From Pedosphaera sp. (GTDB taxonomy: Bacteria > Verrucomicrobiota > Verrucomicrobiia > Limisphaerales > UBA9464): a stretch of 5,512 bases of DNA. The DNA is taken from positions 1-5,512 of the forward strand of contig SIAZ01000240.1 of assembly GCA_009695405.1 (NCBI GenBank), read 5' to 3'. This document shows positions 1-5,512 of this stretch, piece by piece; the stretch's first letter is position 1, and every line of letters starts with the position of its first letter. The notes beneath the pieces are model-generated. The model saw only the letters and a list, made by a program, of their open reading frames with translations, did no database searches and was not told where the DNA came from. The translations under genes and the position numbers were made by a program.

Positions 1-122
1 AACAGTTTCAGCGCCGTCTCCGGGGCTGTGGTCAGTTCTGGAGCCGCCCCGGCCTTACCCATCTCCTTCAACTCTGCGTCTTGGTCAAAAACAAGGACGA
101 TCACCTCCTCTGGAACTGATTC
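1..122 (-). other. Open reading frame running off the left edge, unidentified fragment
   Basis: After the stop codon at 123-125 (minus strand), this frame stays open for 40 codons to the window edge. It overlaps the end of the truncated hydrolase in another frame. The predicted peptide begins ESVPEEVIVLVFDQDAELKE and continues with an Ala/Pro/Thr-rich stretch. Codons are rich in G at position 1 and in G/C at position 3, as expected for real coding sequence. I see no convincing start: an ATG at 62-60 (minus) has AAGGAG immediately adjacent with no spacer. It may be the tail of a gene fused here by a deletion, a new gene starting nearby, or chance. I do not recognise the family. Confidence 0.25.
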
Positions 123-840
123 TTACCGTCAACTCGTGAATGCACGGATACGGCTCGATTACAAAGGTGTCGGCCGGTAGGAACGGGCTTCCGCCCCGTT
201 GTTGTCCTTCAAGAAAGGCTATTTCATTCAAGGTATCGCCGCGACCATGGAGCCAAAGATCCAACCGGCGTGGTTGATCGTCGCCGTTTAAATAGGTGAC
301 CGGCACTTTTACTCCGTAAGGCTGCACCGATCCATCAATCTTGGACCGGTATCCGCGCACCACAGGGACGTGGGTTAGTTGAGTCGATATTTTAGCGTGG
401 GCCTCAAATTCATTTTTAAAATTTAGCAGCCCAGATTTGGTGTTCCACTGAGCTTCTCCTGACGCCAGTTGTTTGGCTCGATCCAACCCGTTTTGAAGCA
501 AAGTGCGCGCGGAATTAAACTGGTTTGTGCTGGTAAAAATATCGTCTTCAAGGGCGTAGCGGACAGCATTGTAATAAATCTCTACATCGGGCAAAAGGGC
601 CTTCAGTAAAAGCTTTGATTGGAGTGATCCACGCAAGTCTTCGATCGTCTTGCCGAGCACCAAAACTCTGCCGCTGAGTTCCTCTCTAACCTCAACTGGA
701 ATCACTAGGCCGGGTGGTGGATTCAGGTTCCGAGGATTAGTCTGAAAATCGGGCGGGACGGCTTTTTTGGCAGGAATTGTTGCGGCCAAACTTATCAGTT
801 TAATCCACAAAAAAACGGTAAAAAAGAAAGATAATTTCAT
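85..840 (-). pseudogene. Truncated secreted prolyl-oligopeptidase-like hydrolase, N-terminal part only
   Basis: The start chosen is the ATG at 840, because it opens a good signal peptide: MKLSFFFTVFLWIKLISLAA, then a likely cleavage near ATIPA. An upstream in-frame GTG at 948 would add 36 residues ahead of the signal and overlap the regulator gene. From ATG-840 the product is 251 residues. It contains stretches I associate with secreted prolyl-oligopeptidase-family proteins of Verrucomicrobiota and Planctomycetota: PPPGLVIP, LLPDVEIYYNAVRYALE, VVRGYRSKIDGSVQPYG and LDLWLHGRGDTLNEIAFL. The match stops after FVIEPY (residues 226-231), where relatives continue towards the alpha/beta-hydrolase catalytic core with its nucleophilic serine. 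The last 20 residues look unrelated and end in TGA. Full-length relatives are, from memory, several hundred residues longer, so this is probably a non-functional remnant. A sequencing or assembly error at the junction is the alternative. Confidence 0.6.
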
Positions 841-934
841 TAAGAGAACACTTAAAACAGGAGCTAAAAAATGACTTCCCTCAATAACGAGACGAAGACC
901 TTTTAAATCAATTTCGATCGTCAGCTTTCCTTGG

Positions 935-1720
935 TCATTCGCTAGCACAAGTGACCGTCACTCCACGCCGTCGAATCAAACAAATTAAGCGCGAGGTCCT
1001 TGCGGATTCTGTAGTCAATAGATGATCAACCTCTTCAAGTGGGCACAATTCGCAGAGGGCTTGCCGTCCCAACTTGGTTGAATCGGCGAGAATCATCAGT
1101 TGATCTGAGCGGCCAATCATTCTTTTCTCGCTGGCTAACACTGCCTCATTATAATTACTCACTGAAGTCACATCGACACCGGCTGCACCGAGTAGTGCCC
1201 AACGTGCCCGGTAACGGCCCAAAAAGGCTTCCGCCCGAGGTCCTACCACCAAGCCCGAATCGGGTTCGAGCAAACCACCCGCCAAATGAACCTCCGCCCC
1301 GGGCCGCCCCGCTTTTAATCGATCAATAGCTTGGGCGATAACCAATGAATTGGTGAGAACGCGAATTTGTTTCAGAGCAATAAAGTCCGCCAATTGAAAG
1401 GTGGTTGTTCCGCCATCAATCATCACCACATCGCCTTCTTTTAAATGGGCTGCTGCCGCACGAGCAATCGCCCGTTTGGCCTCCAACTCGAGCTCCAAAC
1501 GCCGAGCGAAAGCGGGCGGGCCCATTCGCCAAGCCCCAGTGCCGGCCAATTGGATGCCACCCCAAGTTCGCACGACTTGCCCTGTCGCCTCTAATGCCGC
1601 AAAGGCCCGACGAATCGTGGCGGATGAAATCGAGAGTCGTCCGCAGGCCTCAGCCAACGACAGCTCCGGATCCAACTCGAGCAACTCGAGAATTTGTTTA
1701 AGACGAATACGGCGTTTCAT
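935..1720 (-). CDS. DeoR-family transcriptional repressor of sugar catabolism
   Basis: The product is 261 residues, the usual size for DeoR-family regulators. The N-terminal DeoR-type helix-turn-helix spans about residues 6-58, with the recognition region SISSATIRRAFAALEATG and the wing RTWGG. The C-terminal sensor domain (about 77-245) has the family's phosphosugar-binding pattern: DGGTTT (102-107), TNSLVIAQAI (123-132), AGG (147-149), the glutamate of YNEAVLASEKRMI (190-202) and DSTKLG (213-218). Such proteins usually repress until a phosphorylated sugar intermediate binds. The gene is divergent from the aldolase/dehydrogenase across 150 bp, so that gene and its own promoter are the likely targets. 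DeoR-type regulators of rhamnose catabolism are known in rhizobia, which makes an RhaR-like role plausible, but the effector cannot be read from sequence. The ATG at 1720 lacks a Shine-Dalgarno sequence but gives the normal family N-terminus. Confidence 0.9.
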   Translation of the reverse strand: MKRRIRLKQILELLELDPELSLAEACGRLSISSATIRRAFAALEATGQVVRTWGGIQLAGTGAWRMGPPAFARRLELELEAKRAIARAAAAHLKEGDVVMIDGGTTTFQLADFIALKQIRVLTNSLVIAQAIDRLKAGRPGAEVHLAGGLLEPDSGLVVGPRAEAFLGRYRARWALLGAAGVDVTSVSNYNEAVLASEKRMIGRSDQLMILADSTKLGRQALCELCPLEEVDHLLTTESARTSRLICLIRRRGVTVTCASE

Positions 1721-1727
1721 AGAGAGA

Positions 1728-1787
1728 AACTAGACAGTCCAAAACGTTACTAGGAGTCAGGAACTAATCTAACGATTCGCTAACTAG
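1728..1787. promoter_or_regulatory. Candidate operator: four phased ACTA-core direct repeats
   Basis: AACTAG (1728-1733), TACTAG (1748-1753), AACTAA (1762-1767) and AACTAG (1782-1787) lie in the same orientation. Their start-to-start spacings are 20, 14 and 20 bp, forming two pairs each separated by about two helical turns. A related pentamer, CTAAC, occurs at 1769-1773 and 1780-1784. Clustered direct repeats beside the regulator's own start suit a DeoR-family binding site, but binding is inferred only. Confidence 0.4.
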
Positions 1788-1835
1788 ATCAGATTCCCGT
1801 TGACGTCCCCCAACTCATCTTCAGATTTCGCTCAC

Positions 1836-1854
1836 AAATCAATCATTTTGATTT
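1836..1854. promoter_or_regulatory. 19-bp inverted repeat just upstream of the aldolase start
   Basis: Perfect 7-bp arms AAATCAA (1836-1842) and TTGATTT (1848-1854) flank the 5-nt centre TCATT. The repeat ends 16 bp before the ATG at 1871, so it sits in the transcript leader or core promoter. It could be an operator for the divergent repressor or a weak leader hairpin. The AT-rich arms favour protein binding over a stable RNA structure. Confidence 0.4.
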
Positions 1855-1870
1855 TCCCATTCCTTAATCA

Positions 1871-4063
1871 ATGAGCTCATTCAAGTACGTCTCGAATCTT
1901 TGGAACGATACCGAGGCATCCACACTCACAGGGGCAGACCGTTTGGTTTACCGCTCTAACAAGCTAGGTTCCGACCAGAGGGTGACCAACACCGGCGGCG
2001 GGAACACCTCATCAAAACTGACCGAGAAAGATCCGCTCACCGACGATAATATCACCGTTCTCTGGGTGAAAGGTTCCGGCGGAGATCTTCGAACTGCCGG
2101 TCGTGAATTTTTCAGTTCATTGTATCAAGACAAAGTCCTCGGATTACAGAAGGTGTATTCAGCACGCAGCGATAAGGGGCTTAAATCCCAAGCTGAAGAC
2201 GACATGGTGGCCATGTTGTCCCACACCACCTTCAATCTCAATCCGAGGGCTACCTCAATTGACACCCCGCTCCATAGTTTTATTCCGGGGCGTTTTGTCG
2301 ACCACATGCATCCCAACGCGATCATTGCCATCGCGGCTTCGTCTCGTTGTGTCGAACTGACCCAAGAGATCTTTGGTGGAGAAATGAAATACGTGCCATG
2401 GATGCGACCCGGCTTTGAACTCGGACTTGCCATGCAGGAGATCGTGCGGCAAAGCCCAGAATCCAAGGCAATCATGATGGGGCAACACGGCTTTATTTCT
2501 TGGGCTGAAGACGATAAAAACTGTTATCTAGCTACCTTAGCTTTTATCGAAAAAGCAGCTACTTATATCGAGTCAAAGTATCAAGATAAGGGAGGCAATT
2601 CCACTGCCTTTGGAGGCACCAAATACACAACACTCACCGAGGAAAATCGACGGAGCACTTTTGCCGGTATTCTGCCTTGGTTAAGGGGCCAAGTCTCTCA
2701 ACAGAGGCGTTTTATTGGGACGATCCAAGACGACGAACGAATTCTACGCTTTGTTAATTCGAACGACGCTCAGCGTTTAGCCGAGCTGGGTGCTAGTTGC
2801 CCTGATCATTTTTTACGCACCAAAATCAAGCCGCTTTACGTGGACTGGAATCCGCAAACCGGCGATCTCGCCTCGCTTAAATCCCTTCTCAAGTCCGGTA
2901 TTGAGCAATATCGAAAGGATTACGCGAGCTACTACGAACGTTGCAAACGGGCTAACTCCCCGGCGATGCGCGATCCCAATCCCACAGTCATTTTGATTCC
3001 TGGTCTGGGGATGATCGCTTGGGGTAAGGATAAATCAGAAAGCCGAGTGACGGCTGAATTCTACAATTGTGCTGTCGAAGTGATGCGTGGAGCTGAAGCT
3101 ATTGATCGCTATATTACCCTCCCTCAGCAAGAGGCATTCGACATCGAATACTGGCAGTTAGAGGAAGCAAAACTAAAACGAATGCCCCCTGAAAAGGAAC
3201 TGGCTCGCCAGGTTATTCTGGTCATCGGCGCCGGTTCGGGTATCGGCAAGGAAACCGCCCATCGCCTGAGTCGCGAGGGTGCTCAGATCGTTTGTGTCGA
3301 CTTGAATGAAGTCGCCGCCAAAGCCACCGCCGACGAACTCATCGTCAAGCTCGGTCAAGGCATCGGGGTAGCCGGTAGCGGTATCAGTGGATGCGGCCCC
3401 GCCATCGGTCTCGCTGCCAATGTTACCGATCGCGCCAGCATTCGTGCGATGCTGGATCAAGTCGCCTTAGCCTACGGCGGTTTCGATTCCATCGCTGTGA
3501 CTGCGGGCATTTTTGTTCCCAGCGATACCTCGGGCCATATTCCTGACGAAAAATGGGCCCTCACCTTTGGCATCAACGTGACCGGCAGTTATCTCATGGG
3601 TGATGAAGCCGCAAAGACTTGGAAGGAACAAGGCTTGAGAGGTAATCTTGTATTGACCACCAGTGCCAATGCTGTTGTCGCCAAAAAAGGCAGTGTTGCC
3701 TACGACTGCTCCAAGGCAGCTGCTAATCATTTGGTTCGCGAATTAGCGATGGAATTAAGCCCACTTGTTCGGGTCAATGGTGTCGCACCGGCTACTGTGG
3801 TCCAAGGTTCAGCTATGTTTCCACGGGATCGTGTGATCGGATCATTGGACAAATACGCGATCCCCTATACCGAGGACGAAGCGACGGAATCATTGGTCAA
3901 GAAATTAGCCCAATTCTACGCAGATCGCACGCTCACAAAATCCCCCATTACCCCTGCCGATCAAGCAGAAGCCTACTTCCTTCTGCTGAGTAACCGTTTG
4001 AGTAAAACCACCGGTCAAGTGATCACTGTCGATGGCGGTTTGTACGAAGCCTTTTTGCGATAA
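1871..4063 (+). CDS. rhaEW: Bifunctional rhamnulose-1-phosphate aldolase / L-lactaldehyde dehydrogenase
   Basis: This is a complete 730-residue fusion of two enzymes. The N-terminal class II aldolase (about 20-420) carries the phosphate-binding TGGGNTSSK (41-49) and WVKGSGGD (65-72). Its zinc ligands are probably H145 and H147 in VDHMHPN and H206 in GQHG. The C-terminal short-chain dehydrogenase (about 446-730) has the nucleotide-binding GAGSGIG (453-459), D477 suggesting NAD over NADP, N569, S598 and catalytic Y611-x3-K615. The family cleaves rhamnulose-1-phosphate to DHAP plus L-lactaldehyde and oxidises the aldehyde, presumably to lactate, in the cytoplasm. Fuculose-1-phosphate is a possible alternative substrate. 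The start fits the family N-terminus (FKYVSNLW). No Shine-Dalgarno sequence is visible; the leader is pyrimidine-rich. The gene is transcribed alone, divergent from a DeoR-type repressor, and ends at a strong terminator. All catalytic residues appear intact. Confidence 0.92.
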   Translation: MSSFKYVSNLWNDTEASTLTGADRLVYRSNKLGSDQRVTNTGGGNTSSKLTEKDPLTDDNITVLWVKGSGGDLRTAGREFFSSLYQDKVLGLQKVYSARSDKGLKSQAEDDMVAMLSHTTFNLNPRATSIDTPLHSFIPGRFVDHMHPNAIIAIAASSRCVELTQEIFGGEMKYVPWMRPGFELGLAMQEIVRQSPESKAIMMGQHGFISWAEDDKNCYLATLAFIEKAATYIESKYQDKGGNSTAFGGTKYTTLTEENRRSTFAGILPWLRGQVSQQRRFIGTIQDDERILRFVNSNDAQRLAELGASCPDHFLRTKIKPLYVDWNPQTGDLASLKSLLKSGIEQYRKDYASYYERCKRANSPAMRDPNPTVILIPGLGMIAWGKDKSESRVTAEFYNCAVEVMRGAEAIDRYITLPQQEAFDIEYWQLEEAKLKRMPPEKELARQVILVIGAGSGIGKETAHRLSREGAQIVCVDLNEVAAKATADELIVKLGQGIGVAGSGISGCGPAIGLAANVTDRASIRAMLDQVALAYGGFDSIAVTAGIFVPSDTSGHIPDEKWALTFGINVTGSYLMGDEAAKTWKEQGLRGNLVLTTSANAVVAKKGSVAYDCSKAAANHLVRELAMELSPLVRVNGVAPATVVQGSAMFPRDRVIGSLDKYAIPYTEDEATESLVKKLAQFYADRTLTKSPITPADQAEAYFLLLSNRLSKTTGQVITVDGGLYEAFLR

Positions 4064-4080
4064 ACTATCAAAAACAACGA

Positions 4081-4110
4081 CCGCAGGACCTATGGTTTCT
4101 GCGGCTTTTT
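4081..4110 (+). terminator. Rho-independent terminator of the aldolase/dehydrogenase gene
   Basis: CCGCAG (4081-4086) pairs with CTGCGG (4099-4104). An inner ACC/GGT helix around the loop TAT extends the stem, and a T5 tract follows at 4106-4110. It begins 18 bp after the stop codon, so the upstream gene appears to be monocistronic. Confidence 0.85.
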
Positions 4111-4449
4111 CGTGCCAAAAACGGGGGGCTTTCACTGCGGCAAGCCGATAGAAGCCTCCGTAAACGTCTTAAATTTAAGCTCAATACCTGAACTAATTAA
4201 GCTTAGCGCAAAACGGCTTTGAGCACTCGCTAAAACGACGCGCTTTCAAACTGATTTGCACATCATCAGAACCGTCAACATCTCCTTACTTCGTTGAAGG
4301 CTCAGAAGAGCACTTCTCCGAATCCCATCGCAGTTGGTCCGTCGGCTTTCAAAATTTTATAAGTAGCTGATCTTTAAACGTAAGCAGAGCCCTCTACTTT
4401 TATCTCCTCACTGCTGGCATGTTGGACCCCCCTTCGGCATCCTCAAGTC
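4111..4449. other. Long non-coding stretch upstream of the methyltransferase gene
   Basis: I see no convincing gene in these 339 bases. The sequence is AT-rich in the middle and contains a perfect 12-bp palindrome CTTAAATTTAAG (4168-4179) and the 8-bp palindrome TAAGCTTA (4198-4205). There is also a loose repeat of the form GC-AAAACG-GCTTT between about 4205 and 4251. The right part probably holds the promoter for the next gene. Confidence 0.5.
4334..4363 (+). promoter_or_regulatory. Possible sigma70-like promoter for the methyltransferase gene
   Basis: TTGGTC (4334-4339) and TATAAG (4358-4363) are separated by 18 bp. The -10 element matches the consensus at five of six positions, while the -35 is weak. 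Transcription would begin around 4370, leaving a leader of about 80 nt before the ATG at 4450. The upstream terminator makes a separate promoter necessary. Confidence 0.3.
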
Positions 4450-5031
4450 ATGCGCGACGACACTGAATCCTCACGCCGACTCAATGTTGGCTGTGGTCTC
4501 GACATCCGACCTGGATGGATCAACCTCGATTCGGTCAATTACGGAGGAAATCAGTTGTGTGATCTCAACCAGTACCCTTGGCCCTTCGAGGCAAATCACT
4601 TTGACGAGGTTTATGCCTCACACATCCTCGAACATATGGGCAACTTTAACGCTGTGGTTACCGAACTGTGGCGCGTTTGCAAACACGACGCTGTCATTAC
4701 CGTCAGAGTTCCATTCTTCCTCAGTACTAAATTCTACTCTGAACCGGATCACCGTATTCCCTTCGGCATTCGGTCTTTTGATAATTATGAGGATATACGG
4801 GGTAGATCCCTTCGCTTCTATGAAAAATGGAAATTAGGGCATCGCACTAACTACGGCAGTCCTGCTCGATTTGTGGTTGAATCTAAAAGGTTTCACTTTT
4901 CGAATTTTGCTGCCCTCCGCTGGCTCAACGGAATCATTAACCTCGAACCTGTCCTCTTCGAACGTTTCTTTGCTACTCTTCTCACGCCTGAAGAAGTTCA
5001 CTTTCGCTTGCGCGTCTCCAAGAAGCTTTAA
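4450..5031 (+). CDS. Class I SAM-dependent methyltransferase (Methyltransf_11-like)
   Basis: The product is 193 residues, soluble, with no signal peptide. SAM-binding motif I is LNVGCGLDIRPGWINLD (11-27), ending in the acidic residue expected to hold the ribose. It is followed by DLNQYPWPFEANHFDEVYAS (38-57) and HILEHM (58-63), the post-motif pattern of small methyltransferases often annotated near cell-surface polysaccharide genes. A further conserved-looking segment is RVPFF...SEPDHRIPFG (86-106). The C-terminal third has no feature I can assign. The acceptor substrate cannot be predicted: no glycosyltransferase or other polysaccharide gene is in the window. Length is normal and the frame is intact. 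The ATG at 4450 lies just before the conserved core and has no Shine-Dalgarno sequence; the upstream ATG at 4419 is out of frame. It is probably its own transcription unit. Confidence 0.85.
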   Translation: MRDDTESSRRLNVGCGLDIRPGWINLDSVNYGGNQLCDLNQYPWPFEANHFDEVYASHILEHMGNFNAVVTELWRVCKHDAVITVRVPFFLSTKFYSEPDHRIPFGIRSFDNYEDIRGRSLRFYEKWKLGHRTNYGSPARFVVESKRFHFSNFAALRWLNGIINLEPVLFERFFATLLTPEEVHFRLRVSKKL

Positions 5032-5059
5032 GTTAACGACCGCTCTTCGCAGATAACTT
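5030..5059. repeat. Inverted repeat at the methyltransferase stop codon
   Basis: AAGTTA (5030-5035) and TAACTT (5054-5059) form a six-base-pair stem around an 18-nt loop, starting within the stop codon. No T tract follows, so this is not a standard intrinsic terminator. It may have no function. Confidence 0.25.
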
Positions 5060-5352
5060 CGGTTCCATCCGCTGAAAGCTCTCATTTTAATACTGTCGGC
5101 CTTAAGTTTAATTAACGAGGAAAGGTAGCTTGTCCCATAGTTCTCACCCGCCAACCCATCGATGTCAGCACGGTGGGGGCCCGTCCCAATGACCGTTGCC
5201 AGCAGCACGTGGCTGCACATTGAGTTGGACTGGGTCTTGGACTGCGGGGGCGCGTGCCGGATCGCAAGCCATGAGGCTCAGATCGTAACGACCGCTAGTT
5301 CGGTCAGGTCGATGACGATCGAGAGCACTCCGGATCGGAAGGCTTCTTGGAT
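5032..5352. other. Gap between methyltransferase and IS66 end, with a shift in base composition
   Basis: No gene can be supported here. By hand count, 5041-5160 is about 48% G+C and 5161-5352 about 61%, so the second half probably has a different origin. On the minus strand, one frame is open from the IS junction at 5352 to a TGA at 5278-5280. It reads IQEAFRSGVLS then IVIDLTELAVVTI, and could be the C-terminal tail of a gene split by the insertion. It is too short (24 codons) to identify. A small hairpin (GCAGC 5202-5206, GCTGC 5212-5216) is also visible. Confidence 0.35.
5345..5352. repeat. Predicted 8-bp target-site duplication, one copy
   Basis: IS66-family elements duplicate 8 bp of target on insertion. 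TCTTGGAT is the 8 bp immediately outside the GTAAGCG terminus at 5353. The matching copy would lie beyond the other end of the element, outside this window. Confidence 0.4.
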
Positions 5353-5512
5353 GTAAGCGTACGCCCAACCTCATGGTTCCCTAGTTGCCGAAAGTAGGAT
5401 ATTCCGCGATCGAAGGCGGGGAAGAAAGGTCGACCGACCGGATTAGGCTTTCGCCGATTTCCAGTTCCAAGGCAGGAGTTCGGCAACGGTATGGTTCGTT
5501 GCCTGTGGAATA
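5353..5512 (-). mobile_element. IS66-family insertion sequence, terminal part, continuing past the right edge
   Basis: The element starts with GTAAGCG (5353-5359), the characteristic tip of IS66-family terminal inverted repeats, followed by TACGCCCAACC. Reading inward there are about 90 bp of non-coding sequence and then the stop codon of a transposase transcribed towards this end. That matches the usual IS66 arrangement, where tnpC ends close to one terminus. The other inverted repeat and most of the element are outside the window. Confidence 0.7.
5443..5512 (-). CDS. tnpC: IS66-family transposase (TnpC), C-terminal 22 residues
   Basis: Only the end of the gene is present: 22 codons and a TAA at 5443-5445, running in from the right edge. 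The peptide ends in NHTVAELLPWNWKSAKA, which fits the C-terminal element of IS66 transposases, where a segment of the form N-x-x-x-x-ELLPW-x-W sits near the end. The DDE catalytic domain lies outside the window, so activity cannot be judged. The adjacent GTAAGCG terminus supports the assignment. Confidence 0.7.
   Translation of the reverse strand, partial: IPQATNHTVAELLPWNWKSAKA

Larger units (their letters stand above)
1721..1870. promoter_or_regulatory. Divergent control region between deoR-type repressor and aldolase gene
   Basis: This 150-bp AT-rich gap separates two divergent start codons and must hold both promoters and the repressor operator. It contains four ACTA-core repeats on the regulator side and a 19-bp inverted repeat next to the aldolase start, each listed separately. 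A weak candidate promoter for the plus-strand gene is TTGACG at 1800-1805 with CAGATT at 1822-1827 (16-bp spacing); its -10 match is poor. I could not pick a convincing promoter for the minus-strand gene. Confidence 0.6.

Noticed and set aside
99..108. GATCACCTCC, identical to the anti-Shine-Dalgarno tail of 16S rRNA; GGAGGTGATC on the minus strand looks like a perfect ribosome binding site.
   Set aside because: The flanking sequence is not 16S rRNA, and no start codon with a lasting open frame lies at a suitable distance on the minus strand.
841..948. N-terminal extension of the hydrolase from a GTG at 948 that overlaps the regulator's stop.
   Set aside because: It would place 36 unrelated residues before a well-formed signal peptide; the ATG at 840 is the better start.
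1039..1733. Plus-strand open frames opposite the DeoR-family gene.
   Set aside because: They are antisense shadows with Arg/Pro/Ser-rich translations and no domain; the minus-strand frame has full family motifs.
1829..1837. CGCTCACAA, whose complement TTGTGAGCG matches the left half of the lac operator.
   Set aside because: There is no matching second half, and the local regulator is DeoR-type, not LacI-type; nine matching bases can be chance.
2125..4135. Minus-strand open frames opposite the aldolase/dehydrogenase.
   Set aside because: They mirror codon bias of the real gene and have no recognisable motifs.
4380..4386. GTAAGCA, one base from the IS66 tip GTAAGCG, as a possible second element end.
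   Set aside because: No inverted-repeat continuation or transposase sequence lies beside it.
5162..5356. A 64-codon plus-strand frame in the GC-rich gap.
   Set aside because: It reads into the IS terminus to find its stop, has no ribosome binding site and resembles no family I know.

Overview
The window looks like chromosomal DNA of a Gram-negative heterotroph, most likely of the PVC group (Verrucomicrobiota or Planctomycetota). Three things point that way. The first is the secreted hydrolase family at the left, which I associate with those phyla. The second is a fused rhamnulose-phosphate aldolase/dehydrogenase. The third is that no convincing Shine-Dalgarno sequence precedes the main genes. 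This assignment is inferred from remembered family distribution, with no marker gene in the window.

Layout. At the left edge (1-840, minus strand) lies a secreted protein resembling the N-terminal part of a prolyl-oligopeptidase-type hydrolase. The family match stops abruptly near 148, before any catalytic domain, so it reads as a truncated gene. A different minus-strand frame stays open from 122 to the left edge. Next, 935-1720 (minus) encodes a full-length DeoR-family repressor. A 150-bp divergent control region (1721-1870) holds phased ACTA repeats and a 19-bp inverted repeat, both candidate operator elements. Then 1871-4063 (plus) encodes a complete 730-residue fusion of a class II (zinc) sugar-phosphate aldolase and a short-chain dehydrogenase, of the rhamnose-catabolism (RhaEW/RhaD-ADH) type. 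It is followed by a clear intrinsic terminator (4081-4110). After a long non-coding stretch, 4450-5031 (plus) encodes a small class I SAM-dependent methyltransferase. A gap of about 320 bp follows, whose second half is clearly more GC-rich. From 5353 to the right edge is the end of an IS66-family insertion sequence: the terminal motif GTAAGCG plus the last 22 codons of its transposase.

How the genes fit together. The repressor and the aldolase/dehydrogenase form a divergent regulator-enzyme pair. The simplest reading is that DeoR senses a phosphorylated deoxysugar intermediate and controls cleavage of rhamnulose-1-phosphate (or fuculose-1-phosphate) to DHAP and L-lactaldehyde, with oxidation of the aldehyde to lactate. 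The isomerase, kinase and transporter are not in the window. The methyltransferase appears to be a separate transcription unit. Both ends of the window show signs of rearrangement: a truncated hydrolase on the left and an IS66 insertion on the right. I found no CRISPR array, tRNA or rRNA, and no clear sign of an undescribed multi-gene system.
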